From Simplicispira sp. 125 (GTDB lineage Bacteria; Pseudomonadota; Gammaproteobacteria; Burkholderiales; Burkholderiaceae_C): DNA of 64,000 nt. The DNA lies in assembly GCF_003096555.1 (NCBI RefSeq), contig NZ_QEKM01000001.1, forward strand, positions 310,001-374,000. Reading direction: 5' to 3'. Shown one piece after another: positions 51,983 through 60,415 of the stretch (the stretch's first letter is position 1; the number at the start of each line of letters is the position of its first letter). The translations under genes and the position numbers were made by a program. Below the pieces are notes generated by a model. That model did no database searches and had not been told where the DNA came from. It worked only from the letters and a program-made list of their open reading frames with translations.

Positions 51983-53472
51983 CATCTCCCTTTCAAGGTC
52001 GCCGCCCCGCCGTCTGCGTGATGGTGCTGGGCACCACCAGCGGCGCCGGCAAAAGCTGGCTCACCACCGCGCTGTGCCGCTACTACAGCAACCAGGGCCT
52101 GAAGGTGGCGCCGTTCAAGGCGCAGAACATGAGCAACAACGCCCGCGTGGTCGAGGGCATCGACGGCGCCTGGGGTGAGATCGGCTCGGCGCAGTACTTC
52201 CAGGCCCTGGCCGCGCGGGCCGTGCCTGAGGTACGCATGAACCCGCTGCTGCTCAAGCCCGAGGCCGACACGCACAGCCAGGTGGTGCTGCTGGGGCAGG
52301 TGAGTGCGCCGCTCACCGCGATGCCCTGGCGTGGCCGCAGCGCCGTGGTGTGGCCGCAGATCGCCGCCGCGCTCGATGCGCTGCGCGCCGAGAACGACGT
52401 GGTGGTGATCGAGGGCGCGGGCTCGCCCGCCGAAACCAACCTGCACGCCAGCGACATCGTCAACATGCGCGTGGCGCGCCATGCCGGCGCGCGCTGCCTG
52501 CTGGTCACCGACATCGACCGGGGCGGGGCGTTCGCCCACCTCTACGGCACCTGGGCGCTGCTGCCCGAGGGCGAACGTGCGCTCATCTACGGGTTTGTTT
52601 TAAATAAGTTTCGCGGGGATGCCGCGCTGCTGGCGCCCGCGCCCGAGCAACTGCAGGCACTGACCGGCGTACCCACCGTGGCCACCATCCCCATGCAGTG
52701 GCACCACGGCCTGCCCGAGGAAGATGGCGTGTTCGACGACCGCAGCACCACGCCCGGCGCCGTGCACACCACCGTGGCCGTGGTGGCCTACCCGCGCATC
52801 AGCAACCTCGACGAATTCCAGCCGCTCAAGAACGTGCCCGGCCTGCGCCTGCAGTGGGTGCGCAGCCCGGCCGACGTGGCGGGCCTGCGGCCCAGCGACT
52901 GGATCGTGCTGCCCGGCTCCAAGGCCACCGCCGCCGACCTGGCCTGGCTGCGCGCGCAGGGGCTGGACCAATCCATCGCCGCGCACGCGGGGCAGGGTGG
53001 CAGTGTGCTGGGCGTGTGCGGTGGCCTGCAGATGCTGGGCGAGGCGCTGATCGACCCCGAGGGCATCGACGGCAACGGCCCCGGCCTGGGCCTGCTGCCG
53101 CTGGTCACCGTGTTCGAGCCCGCCAAGACCGTGCGGCGCACGGCCGCGCAGTTTGGCCCGCTGGCCGGTGCCTGGACGCCGCTCTCGGGCGTGGCTGCCT
53201 GCGGCTACGAAATTCACCACGGCCAGACCGCCCAGCACCCGGCCATGGCCGCCAAGGGCGACGTGGCGCGGGAAGTCATGCCGGGCATCGCCTGGCAGAA
53301 CCCGGCGGGCAATGTGCTGGGTGTGTACCTGCACGGTTTGTTCGAGGACGCCGCCGTGCTGCACGCCCTGTTTGGCGCCCAGGCGCCCACGCTGGAGACG
53401 GTGTTCAACGGCCTGGCTGAGGGCGTGGCCCGGCACTTCAACCCGGGCGTGCTGGACGCGCTGATCGCGTAA
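51979..53472 (+). CDS. cobQ: Cobyric acid synthase
   Basis: 497 residues (CobQ/CbiP). Amidates side chains b, d, e and g of adenosylcobyrinate a,c-diamide. P-loop GTTSGAGKSWLTTALCRYY (about 18-36), KAQNMSNNARV, EGAGSPAETNL and a C-terminal amidotransferase domain with Cys in VLGVCGGLQMLGEAL and His in YLHGLFED. Last gene of the first cobalamin operon; coupled by ATGA overlap. Confidence 0.96.
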   Translation: MTSPFQGRRPAVCVMVLGTTSGAGKSWLTTALCRYYSNQGLKVAPFKAQNMSNNARVVEGIDGAWGEIGSAQYFQALAARAVPEVRMNPLLLKPEADTHSQVVLLGQVSAPLTAMPWRGRSAVVWPQIAAALDALRAENDVVVIEGAGSPAETNLHASDIVNMRVARHAGARCLLVTDIDRGGAFAHLYGTWALLPEGERALIYGFVLNKFRGDAALLAPAPEQLQALTGVPTVATIPMQWHHGLPEEDGVFDDRSTTPGAVHTTVAVVAYPRISNLDEFQPLKNVPGLRLQWVRSPADVAGLRPSDWIVLPGSKATAADLAWLRAQGLDQSIAAHAGQGGSVLGVCGGLQMLGEALIDPEGIDGNGPGLGLLPLVTVFEPAKTVRRTAAQFGPLAGAWTPLSGVAACGYEIHHGQTAQHPAMAAKGDVAREVMPGIAWQNPAGNVLGVYLHGLFEDAAVLHALFGAQAPTLETVFNGLAEGVARHFNPGVLDALIA

Positions 53473-53508
53473 GCATTTCGCAGTGGGCGGCTGCTATCAT
53501 CGCGCCCC

Positions 53509-53832
53509 TCAGGTGCCCAATGCCATGATGGCAAAGGGAGAATCGGGAAGGCGGTGCAAATCCGCCGCGTGCCCAACGCTGTAAGGACGATGCCGCGCAC
53601 AAATACCACTGGCTGCATGGTGCAGTGTTTCACGCTATCTGACACATAAAAAGGCGTCTTTTCGGCCCTGGCTGCGTTGCAAATCCTCGCGATACCGCCT
53701 GGTATCGCTGTGGTTTGCGCCTTGCTAGGACCAAAAATCCATCCTTTTTATTCGTGTCATCCAGCGTAAAACACTGCACTGGCCGGGAAGGTGTGTGAAG
53801 GCAGACGACTCCAAGCCAGAAGACCGGCCTGA
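53509..53832 (+). ncRNA. Cobalamin riboswitch upstream of bluB, interrupted by a palindromic element
   Basis: P1 TCAGG (53509-53513) / CCTGA (53828-53832). Conserved parts: AATCGGGAAGGCGGTGCAAA, CCCAACGCTGTAAGGACGATG, CCGGGAAGG, GACGACTCCAAGCCAGAAGAC ending the B12 box. Between the CACTGG and CCGGGAAGG parts of one peripheral hairpin lies about 160-170 bases of foreign palindrome. Without it the aptamer is about 155 bases, a normal compact size. bluB starts 59 bases downstream. Confidence 0.85.
53613..53779. mobile_element. MITE-like palindromic element inside the riboswitch
   Basis: Outer arms GTGCAGTGTTTCACGCT (from 53620) and AGCGTAAAACACTGCAC (to 53779) continue inward as TGACACATAAAAAGG and CCTTTTTATTCGTGTCA; the core GCGATACCGCCTGGTATCGC closes a second long stem. 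Whole element is one imperfect palindrome of about 160 bp without coding capacity. The flanking hexamer CACTGG occurs at 53607-53612 and 53777-53782, possibly a target duplication. Confidence 0.7.
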
Positions 53833-53891
53833 ATATCCAACGCGCTGCAAGGCCAGGCAGCGCGCTACCTATTCACGCACAGGGGACTGCA

Positions 53892-54650
53892 ATGAATACC
53901 GCACCGGCGCAAGCCACGCAAAGCGTTCACGCCTTCACGCAAGAGGCCCGCGACGCCATTTACCAAACCATCTTTTCACGCCGCGACGTGCGCGGGCAGT
54001 TTTTGCCCACGCCCGTGCCCGACGAGGTGCTCAGCCGCATCCTCACCGCCGCGCACTACGCACCCTCGGTGGGCTTCATGCAGCCCTGGAACTTTCTGGT
54101 GGTGCAGTCGCAAGACACCAAGCGCCGGGTGCACGACGCCTTCGCCAAGGCCCATGCCGAAGCCGCCGACATGTTCGAGGGTGACAGACGCGCCGTGTAC
54201 CAAAAGCTCAAGCTCGAAGGCATCGTCGAGTCGCCCATCGGCATCTGCATCACCTGCGACCGTGGGCGCACCGGCCCGGTGGTGGTGGGGCGCACCCACA
54301 TGAAAATCATGGACCTGTACAGCAGCGTCTGCGCCGTGCAAAACCTGTGGCTCGCCGCGCGCGCCGAGGGGCTGGGCGTGGGTTGGGTCAGCATCTTCCA
54401 CCAGGCCGACCTGCAGCAGGCGCTGGGCATCCCCAAGGGCATCACGCCCATTGCCTACCTGTGCGTGGGCTACGTGAGCCACTTCCACGCCAAGCCCGAG
54501 CTGGAAACCGCCGGCTGGCTGCCGCGCCTGCCCATGGAAGACCTCGTGTACTTCAACCAATGGGGCCAGCGCGACGACCAGCAGCCGCTCATCGCCCATT
54601 TGCAGCGCGACCAGGCCGCCGCCCAGCGCGGACGTGAAGCCACCGCCTGA
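53892..54650 (+). CDS. bluB: 5,6-dimethylbenzimidazole synthase
   Basis: 252 residues, flavin-destructase of the nitroreductase fold that makes the lower ligand of B12 from FMNH2. Family features: FSRRDVRGQFLPTPVPDEVL, AAHYAPSVGFMQPWNF, CDRGRTGPVVVGRT, and MDLYSSVCAVQNLWLAARAE. Start ATG follows AGGGG. Under its own riboswitch, with cobT 117 bases downstream. Confidence 0.95.
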   Translation: MNTAPAQATQSVHAFTQEARDAIYQTIFSRRDVRGQFLPTPVPDEVLSRILTAAHYAPSVGFMQPWNFLVVQSQDTKRRVHDAFAKAHAEAADMFEGDRRAVYQKLKLEGIVESPIGICITCDRGRTGPVVVGRTHMKIMDLYSSVCAVQNLWLAARAEGLGVGWVSIFHQADLQQALGIPKGITPIAYLCVGYVSHFHAKPELETAGWLPRLPMEDLVYFNQWGQRDDQQPLIAHLQRDQAAAQRGREATA

Positions 54651-54767
54651 CCCGCACCTGGCCCCACCGCAGCGTGCCGGGCTGGCCCGCTGTACACCAC
54701 CCCATCCAAGGCGCAGGCCCCGGTGCACACGGGCCGCGCCCCATCCCGATTGAAAGTTGAACAAGCC

Positions 54768-55829
54768 ATGAATGCCCACCTGCCCCTGATTGCCGACATC
54801 GCCGACCCGCAGCTCACCCAGGCCCTGCAGCACAAGCTGGACCACAAGACCAAACCCCTGGGTTCTCTGGGCCGCCTGGAGCAGCTTGCGCTGCGCCTGG
54901 GCCAGATCCAGGGCACCGCATCCCCCCGGCTGGAGCAGCCGCAGATGGTCGTCTTCGCGGGCGACCAGGGCCTGGCCGCGCGCGGCGTCTCGGCCTTCCC
55001 GAGCGACGTGACCTGGCAGATGGTGGAGAACTTCCTCGCCGGCGGCGCCGCCGTCAGCGTGCTGGCCCGCCAGCACGGCCTGGCGCTCACCGTGGTGGAC
55101 TGCGGCGTGGCGCGCGACATCGCCCCGCGCGAAGCCGCCCCCGGTCAGCCACGCCTGCTGATGCGCAAGGTGGCGCCCGGCACGCAAGACGCCAGCACCG
55201 GCCCAGCCATGAGCGCTGACCAATGCGCCCAGGCGCTCAGCCACGGCATCGAACTGGTGCGCGAACTGCCTGGCAACGTGCTGCTGCTGGGCGAAATGGG
55301 CATCGGCAACACCTCGGTGGCCTCGCTCCTGCTGGCGCGCCTGTGCGGCCTTTCGCTGCAGGATTGCACCGGCGCGGGCACCGGGCTGGACGCCGCGGGC
55401 ATCGAGCGCAAGCGCGCCGTGCTGCAACAGGCGCTGGACGCCAACGCCGCCGCCACCACGCCGCTCGAAGTCCTGGCCGCGCTGGGCGGCTACGAGGTCG
55501 CCACCATGGTTGGCGCCGTGCTGCAGGCCGCGCAGGAGCGCCGCGTGATCCTGGTGGACGGCTTCATCACCAGCGCCGCCGTGCTCGTCGCCAGCCGCAT
55601 TCAGCCCTTGATGCTGCAACGCTGCGTTTTCGCCCACCGCTCGGGCGAGCGCGGCCACCAGCTCATGCTCGCGCAAATGCAGGCCGAGCCGCTGCTGGAC
55701 CTGGGCCTGCGCCTGGGCGAAGGCTCGGGCGCCGCGCTGGCCTGGCCGCTGCTGCAATCGGCCTGCGCCATCCTGCGCGAGATGGCCAGCTTTGAGGCGG
55801 CGGGGGTGTCGGAGCAAACCGCAGCGTGA
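54768..55829 (+). CDS. cobT: Nicotinate-nucleotide--dimethylbenzimidazole phosphoribosyltransferase
   Basis: 353 residues. Activates dimethylbenzimidazole to alpha-ribazole phosphate. Conserved: KTKPLGSLGRLEQLALRL, FAGDQGLAARGVSAFPSDVT, LLGEMGIGNTS, and LGLRLGEGSGAALA with the catalytic Glu at about 318. ATG 54768 is preferred; the frame extends upstream to 54723 without a family-like N-terminus. bluB and cobT together supply the lower loop; the final enzyme CobS is not in the window. Confidence 0.96.
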   Translation: MNAHLPLIADIADPQLTQALQHKLDHKTKPLGSLGRLEQLALRLGQIQGTASPRLEQPQMVVFAGDQGLAARGVSAFPSDVTWQMVENFLAGGAAVSVLARQHGLALTVVDCGVARDIAPREAAPGQPRLLMRKVAPGTQDASTGPAMSADQCAQALSHGIELVRELPGNVLLLGEMGIGNTSVASLLLARLCGLSLQDCTGAGTGLDAAGIERKRAVLQQALDANAAATTPLEVLAALGGYEVATMVGAVLQAAQERRVILVDGFITSAAVLVASRIQPLMLQRCVFAHRSGERGHQLMLAQMQAEPLLDLGLRLGEGSGAALAWPLLQSACAILREMASFEAAGVSEQTAA

Positions 55830-55888
55830 TGGGTTGCCCCGGAACTGCAGGGTTGATGCTGGTTGGAGGGGTCTGGAATGCGCCAGAC

Positions 55889-55946
55889 GCTATTAAAGAA
55901 GTAGCTGTTTGCGCTTGCTGGATAAGCGCTACATGGCGATTTGTCT
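55889..55946 (+). repeat. Dispersed palindromic repeat copy after cobT
   Basis: GCTATTAAAGAAGTAGCTGT, TTGCGCTTGCTGGATAAGCG, CTACATGGCGATTTGTCTG. Very close to the consensus, including both GCGCTT/AAGCGC halves. The rest of the 55830-56105 gap shows nothing else I recognise. Confidence 0.85.
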
Positions 55947-56105
55947 GCTGATTTGCACTACGCGGAAACCAGGAGCCGTGGCGGGTGTGAAATGGCGAGA
56001 TTTGCGAGTTAGATTTCGGTCAGGAGCGGGCTCCATTTCTTTCTGTGATGCGCAGTCTGGAAGAGAATCCCGTAGCGAGGTGCCGCGCCGCATGGAAAAT
56101 ACGCC

Positions 56106-57131
56106 ATGCCCAAACCCGTCCAATGCGATCCTGATCTCGTCCCCACCCACACGACTGCCGACTCCTCCTCCATCGTGCGTTGGGGGGAGCAGCACTATGG
56201 CCTTGAAGTTCAGCAGTGCCACTTGATTCGGCGGGGACTGAATGACAACTACGCACTACGGTCCATAGACGGAAGCCGTTATGTTGTTCGCTTGTATTCG
56301 ATCCGACCTCGAGGTGATTTCAACGTTCATTTTGAAGTTTCTCTTTTGGCGCACCTCAAGGCCAAAGGCGTGGGAGTGGCTGCTCCGGCGTTGACTACTG
56401 AGGGGTGCACCCATGCCCTACTGCAGTTTCCTGAAGGGCCGCGTGCCTTGGCTCTTTTCCAGCATGTCGAAGGCACTGTTCCAGACACGCTGGAAGAATT
56501 CGAGCTCACCGGCCGGATGCTCGCCGACATCCACAGGGCGGCGCGCGACTACGCTGGCCCCCAAAGTCGCTATACGCTGAATGGTCACCACTTAGCGGGC
56601 AGAACGTTCGACTATCTGAGAAGGCACCCGGAACTGAGCACCGAATTGCTGGAGACGTACCGGCATCTGGTGAGCCGCCTGCTTGAAGAGTTGGCCGAAG
56701 CTGAAGATGGACTCACGCGCGTTGTCTGTCATGGCGACACGCATGGCTTCAACAATCACGTGAGCACGGACGCAGCCGGGGTCAGCAGGGCCACGTTCTT
56801 TGACTTCGACGATGCCGGGCCAGGTTTCTTGGCCTATGACTTAAGCGTGCTGCCTTGGTCGTATCTGACGCGCAAAAACCTTAAAGAACCTGATGAATTG
56901 CTTTTGGAGCGCTGGAGGCACTATCTTCGCGGATACCGATCAGGGGATAGCGAGATAAGCAAGGCTGACATCGCTGCACTGCCGTTGTTTGTGCAGTTGC
57001 GGCACTTGTGGAACATGGGTGAGGCAATCGGGCGCCTGCACCATTGGGGAACAAGTCCGATGCCCGTGGATTGGCTGAAAAAGCAAGTGGAGGTGTTCGA
57101 GGCTTGGAAGAGTCTTGATTTGCGTACCTGA
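56106..57131 (+). CDS. APH/choline-kinase-like phosphotransferase
   Basis: 341 residues of the aminoglycoside phosphotransferase/homoserine kinase II fold. Catalytic loop VVCHGDTHGFNNHV (H-G-D-x-H-x3-N) and metal site TFFDFDDAGPGFLAYDLSV are intact; N-lobe Gly loop LIRRGLNDNYAL. Substrate unknown (family covers aminoglycosides, homoserine, choline, hydroxylysine, fructosamines). Codon use is visibly less GC-biased than neighbours, and flanking gaps are AT-rich, hinting at acquisition by transfer. It is a lone gene. Confidence 0.85.
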   Translation: MPKPVQCDPDLVPTHTTADSSSIVRWGEQHYGLEVQQCHLIRRGLNDNYALRSIDGSRYVVRLYSIRPRGDFNVHFEVSLLAHLKAKGVGVAAPALTTEGCTHALLQFPEGPRALALFQHVEGTVPDTLEEFELTGRMLADIHRAARDYAGPQSRYTLNGHHLAGRTFDYLRRHPELSTELLETYRHLVSRLLEELAEAEDGLTRVVCHGDTHGFNNHVSTDAAGVSRATFFDFDDAGPGFLAYDLSVLPWSYLTRKNLKEPDELLLERWRHYLRGYRSGDSEISKADIAALPLFVQLRHLWNMGEAIGRLHHWGTSPMPVDWLKKQVEVFEAWKSLDLRT

Positions 57132-57351
57132 TGGTTTGATGTCACTGGATGCAAACGCGTGCACAGGCACGGGGCAGCATCAAGTTGTCGCATGCTGTGT
57201 GGCTCCGGCACCGAATGCGCGGACTGTCGCTGGTCAGCGGCAACGGAATATTCCATTTGCTATTGAATTTATAGCGTATGTTTATCAATCGTTTCAGTGC
57301 AATTTTGCCGTTGATATGCACGGCCATTGACACCGAAGCACCGTAGACCCC

Positions 57352-57765
57352 CTACCCCGCCAAATGGCACACCGCCTCGATGTTGTTGCCTTCGGGGTCG
57401 ATGACAAAGGCGCCGTAGTAGTGCGCGTGGTATTCGGGGCGCAGGCCAGGGGCGCCGTTGTCCTTGCCGCCGGCGGCGATGGCGGCGGCATAAAAGGCGT
57501 CCACCTGGGCGCGGGTCTGGGCCTTCCAGGCCAGGTGGCAGCCGGTGGTGGCCGGTGGGCCGCCGTAGGGGGAGGGGCCGTCGATGAACCAGACGTCGGC
57601 CTTTTTGCCGTCGGGTTCGGCGGGGTCGGGGTAGGCGAAGCCGAGGATGTTCATGCCGTAGTTGCCCTCGAAGCAAACGCTGTAGCCCAGGGGCGCAAGG
57701 GCTGCGCTGTAGAACGCCTTGGCGAGCTGGATGTCGGTGACGCGGAAGGTCATGTGGTCAAGCAT
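57352..57765 (-). CDS. VOC family (glyoxalase/bleomycin-resistance fold) protein
   Basis: 137 residues, two beta-alpha-beta-beta-beta modules: MLDHMTFRVTDIQLAKAFY at the start, and the closing YGAFVIDPEGNNIEAVCH. Metal ligands (His near the N-terminus, Glu in IEAVCH) are consistent with a metal-dependent VOC enzyme. Substrate unknown. ATG 57765 follows AGGAG. The gap 57132-57351 between it and the phosphotransferase shows no gene. Confidence 0.88.
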   Translation of the reverse strand: MLDHMTFRVTDIQLAKAFYSAALAPLGYSVCFEGNYGMNILGFAYPDPAEPDGKKADVWFIDGPSPYGGPPATTGCHLAWKAQTRAQVDAFYAAAIAAGGKDNGAPGLRPEYHAHYYGAFVIDPEGNNIEAVCHLAG

Positions 57766-57896
57766 GGGGTGGCTCCTGTGTGGGTTGGTCGTGTGCATGC
57801 CGCACACTAATACTGTATGCGTGTACAGCTTGATTTGGCAAGAGGCGCGTGAACCTGCTCAAAGGCCGGTGTGTGGGCTGCCGCAGTACACCGCCT

Positions 57897-59030
57897 TCAG
57901 GCTGTGCAGGTTTTGTTGCGCCCCTGCGCCTTGGCGCGGTACAGGGCGGCATCGGCGCGGCCCAGCATGGCGTCCAGCGTGTCTTCGGGTCCGCGCCAGT
58001 GGGTCAAGCCGATGCTGGCGGTGCAGTCCAGGGCATGGCCGGTGGAGAGTGCGGCGCGAATGCGCTCGGCCACGGGCAGCGCTGCGTCCGTGGTGGTGTT
58101 GGGCAGCAGCACCAGAAATTCCTCGCCGCCATAGCGTCCAAAGCGGTCGGCGCGGCGCAGGGCGGCGCGGGTGCATTCGACAAAATGCACCAGTACCTGG
58201 TCGCCATGCTGGTGGCCGTGGGTGTCGTTGACTGCCTTGAAATGATCGAGGTCGATCATCATCAGTGAGAACGGCTGCTTGTAGCGCAGGCTGCGCTCAT
58301 GCTCGTCCTCGCAGAAACCGAGAATGGCGCGGCGGTTGAGCGTGCCGGTGAGCACATCGTGCGTGGCCATGTGTTCCAGCTCGGTGCGCACACGGTCCGT
58401 GGCCATGAGCACTGCGCCAATGGAAAGCAGCAGAACAGCCAGCACATAGGCGCCGAGGTAGAAGGTCTGCAAGGTAGAGGCTTCCATCAGGTTGCCCACT
58501 TCGGGGACAGACAGCACGCTTTGCAGCCGCACCAACAGCACGCACAAGTGCAGTGCCAAAGTCACCTGCACCATGCGCACCGGGAAATTGCGGTTGCCGC
58601 GCTGCCACAGGAACACCAGCGTGCTGGTATGTGCCACGGCGATGGCGGCGGTGACAATGGCCACGCGCATGCGGTAGGACGGATCGGGCCCGGCAAACCA
58701 GGCCAGGGACAGCATGACCAGCGCGAATGGAACCACGATTCGGCGCCATTGAACGCGTTGCCCGAAGAAACGGCGGCACCCCACATGGAACAGGACGAAA
58801 CCCAGCAAGACCAGGCCGTTGCCGAACCAGCGCCACACTTCTGGATGCCATGGGCTGGGAATTGCGAAGAAAACCGTGGCAATCAGCCAGACGGCGGGTG
58901 CCAGTGCCCAGTAGCCCAGCCCCAGGATGCCGGGCGGGTAGTAGCGCCGCATAAAGCCCAGCACCAGCCCCATCACCAAGGCCATAAAACCACCCATGGC
59001 AATCAGGGAGCGCGGGTCAAGTGAGTTCAT
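57897..59030 (-). CDS. Membrane-bound diguanylate cyclase
   Basis: 377 residues. Six or seven N-terminal membrane helices (about 1-195) without an obvious named sensor domain, then a GGDEF domain (about 210-375): MATHDVLTGTLNRRAILGFC, LMMIDLDHFKAVNDTHGHQH, active-site YGGEEFLVLLP. Makes c-di-GMP. An RxxD inhibitory site is not evident upstream of GGEEF. Lone gene. Confidence 0.9.
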   Translation of the reverse strand: MNSLDPRSLIAMGGFMALVMGLVLGFMRRYYPPGILGLGYWALAPAVWLIATVFFAIPSPWHPEVWRWFGNGLVLLGFVLFHVGCRRFFGQRVQWRRIVVPFALVMLSLAWFAGPDPSYRMRVAIVTAAIAVAHTSTLVFLWQRGNRNFPVRMVQVTLALHLCVLLVRLQSVLSVPEVGNLMEASTLQTFYLGAYVLAVLLLSIGAVLMATDRVRTELEHMATHDVLTGTLNRRAILGFCEDEHERSLRYKQPFSLMMIDLDHFKAVNDTHGHQHGDQVLVHFVECTRAALRRADRFGRYGGEEFLVLLPNTTTDAALPVAERIRAALSTGHALDCTASIGLTHWRGPEDTLDAMLGRADAALYRAKAQGRNKTCTA

Positions 59031-59187
59031 GGGGGCGGGCGAGAGGCGTGGTCAGTGCAATTCAGTATATCGAGAGGTGTATTCAAGAGGCCCCGTGGGG
59101 AAATGGCCGCCATGGAGGCTCATGGAGATTGTGGTGCTTATCTGGCAAGCGCAATGTGCTATCAATGCAATAGCAATTTGGCACATC

Positions 59188-59826
59188 TCAGGGGCGCTGG
59201 GTTTTGGGCGTGAAGTCGCAATACGGCGCCACCAGGCACTCCCAGCAGCGCGGCTTGCGTGCCTGGCAGACGTAGCGGCCCAGCAGGATGAGCCAGTGGT
59301 GCGAATCCACCGCGTAGGCGGGGGGTACGCGCGCGAGGAGTTGCTTTTCCACCTCCAGCGGGTTCTTGCCGGGGGCCAGGCCCGTGCGGTTGCTGACGCG
59401 GAAGATGTGCGTGTCCACCGCCATGGTGGGTTGGCCAAAGGCCACGTTGAGCACCACGTTGGCGGTCTTGCGGCCCACGCCGGGCAAGGCTTCGAGCGCC
59501 TCGCGCGTGCGCGGCACCTCGCCGCCGTGCTGCTCGACCAGGATGCGGCAGGTTTGCATCAGGTGGCGCGCCTTGCTTTTGTACAGGCCGATGGTCTTGA
59601 TGTAACCCTCCAGGCCATCGAGCCCCAGATCCAGGATGGCCTGCGGCGTGGCCGCCACCGGGAACAGCTTGCGCGTGGCCTTGTTCACGCCCACGTCGGT
59701 GGCCTGGGCCGAGAGCAGCACAGCGGCCAGCAGCTCGAACACGGTGGTGTATTCCAGCTCGGTTTGCGGGTGGGGGTTGGCTGCCTGCAGTGCAGCAAAG
59801 AAAGGTTCGATCAGGGCGGTTTGCAT
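59188..59826 (-). CDS. nth: Endonuclease III
   Basis: 212 residues. Bifunctional DNA glycosylase/AP lyase for oxidised pyrimidines. Helix-hairpin-helix LPGVGRKTANV with catalytic Lys120 and Asp138 (AVDTHIFR); [4Fe-4S] ligands Cys187, Cys194, Cys197, Cys203, at the same numbers as in E. coli Nth. That agreement supports the ATG at 59826 over the longer frame to 59913. Nothing recognisable is found in the gap 59827-60047. Confidence 0.96.
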   Translation of the reverse strand: MQTALIEPFFAALQAANPHPQTELEYTTVFELLAAVLLSAQATDVGVNKATRKLFPVAATPQAILDLGLDGLEGYIKTIGLYKSKARHLMQTCRILVEQHGGEVPRTREALEALPGVGRKTANVVLNVAFGQPTMAVDTHIFRVSNRTGLAPGKNPLEVEKQLLARVPPAYAVDSHHWLILLGRYVCQARKPRCWECLVAPYCDFTPKTQRP

Positions 59827-60047
59827 GAAGGGTGGGAGGCGGGTCGCAGCGCAACTACTATAGAAGAAGCAGGGTGCCATTGCCTCGGGTTGGGGCTGCA
59901 TCGTTGGGTACACCGTGCTGCTGGGTGAGGACTGGCACTAGCGCCTGGGCTGGACGGGCCATCTTGGGCGGTATTGCGCTGGTGGTCATGCGGCCCCAGC
60001 GGGCTCCGGGCGCGTGAAGGGCTGGTTTTGGCGCTTGGGACAGCGTG

Positions 60048-60311
60048 TCATCGCTTGCTGGCGCGCTTGTTCCACCAGGTAAATGCGTTTTCGTGCAGAT
60101 CGATGTCCAGTTCCGCAATGCGCGCCTGCATGCTTTCCTGTGCTTGCGCCACGGCCAGGTTGTACACGGCGGGAGCAATGTCGGCGAGGAAGAAGTTCAG
60201 CAGCGCACCCGCGGCCATGTTGCCGATGGGTTCGCCGTTTTCTTCCAGAAAATAGCGCTCAATCGAAGCGATGGCTTGGGTGCGTACTTCTTTGGTGAGT
60301 TCGATGGTCAT
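60048..60311 (-). CDS. DUF2164 family protein
   Basis: 87 residues: MTIELTKEVRTQAIASIERY then FLEENGEPIGNMAAGALLNF and a C-terminal HENAFTWWN segment. Matches the small DUF2164 family of unknown role. Head to head with the aminotransferase gene, 104 bases apart. Confidence 0.85.
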   Translation of the reverse strand: MTIELTKEVRTQAIASIERYFLEENGEPIGNMAAGALLNFFLADIAPAVYNLAVAQAQESMQARIAELDIDLHENAFTWWNKRASKR

Positions 60312-60415
60312 GCGCGCAGTCTAAAACGGCCCCGCAATTCCCAGGATCACCCCAACGCAGGATTCGAGCGTGTGGGATTGGCGACAATCGGGGCCAGACT
60401 TTACGGGACACCACC

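Noticed and set aside
55909..56226. 105-codon plus-strand frame before the phosphotransferase
   Set aside because: Begins inside a repeat copy, overlaps the phosphotransferase start in another frame, and shows no protein-like features.
57262..57284. GCTATTGAATTTATAGC small palindrome
   Set aside because: Lacks the GCGCTT core, so not assigned to the repeat family; no terminator T-run.
59139..59185. Possible degenerate repeat (GGCAAGCGCAATGTGCTATC) after nth
   Set aside because: Too short and diverged to include; may be a remnant.
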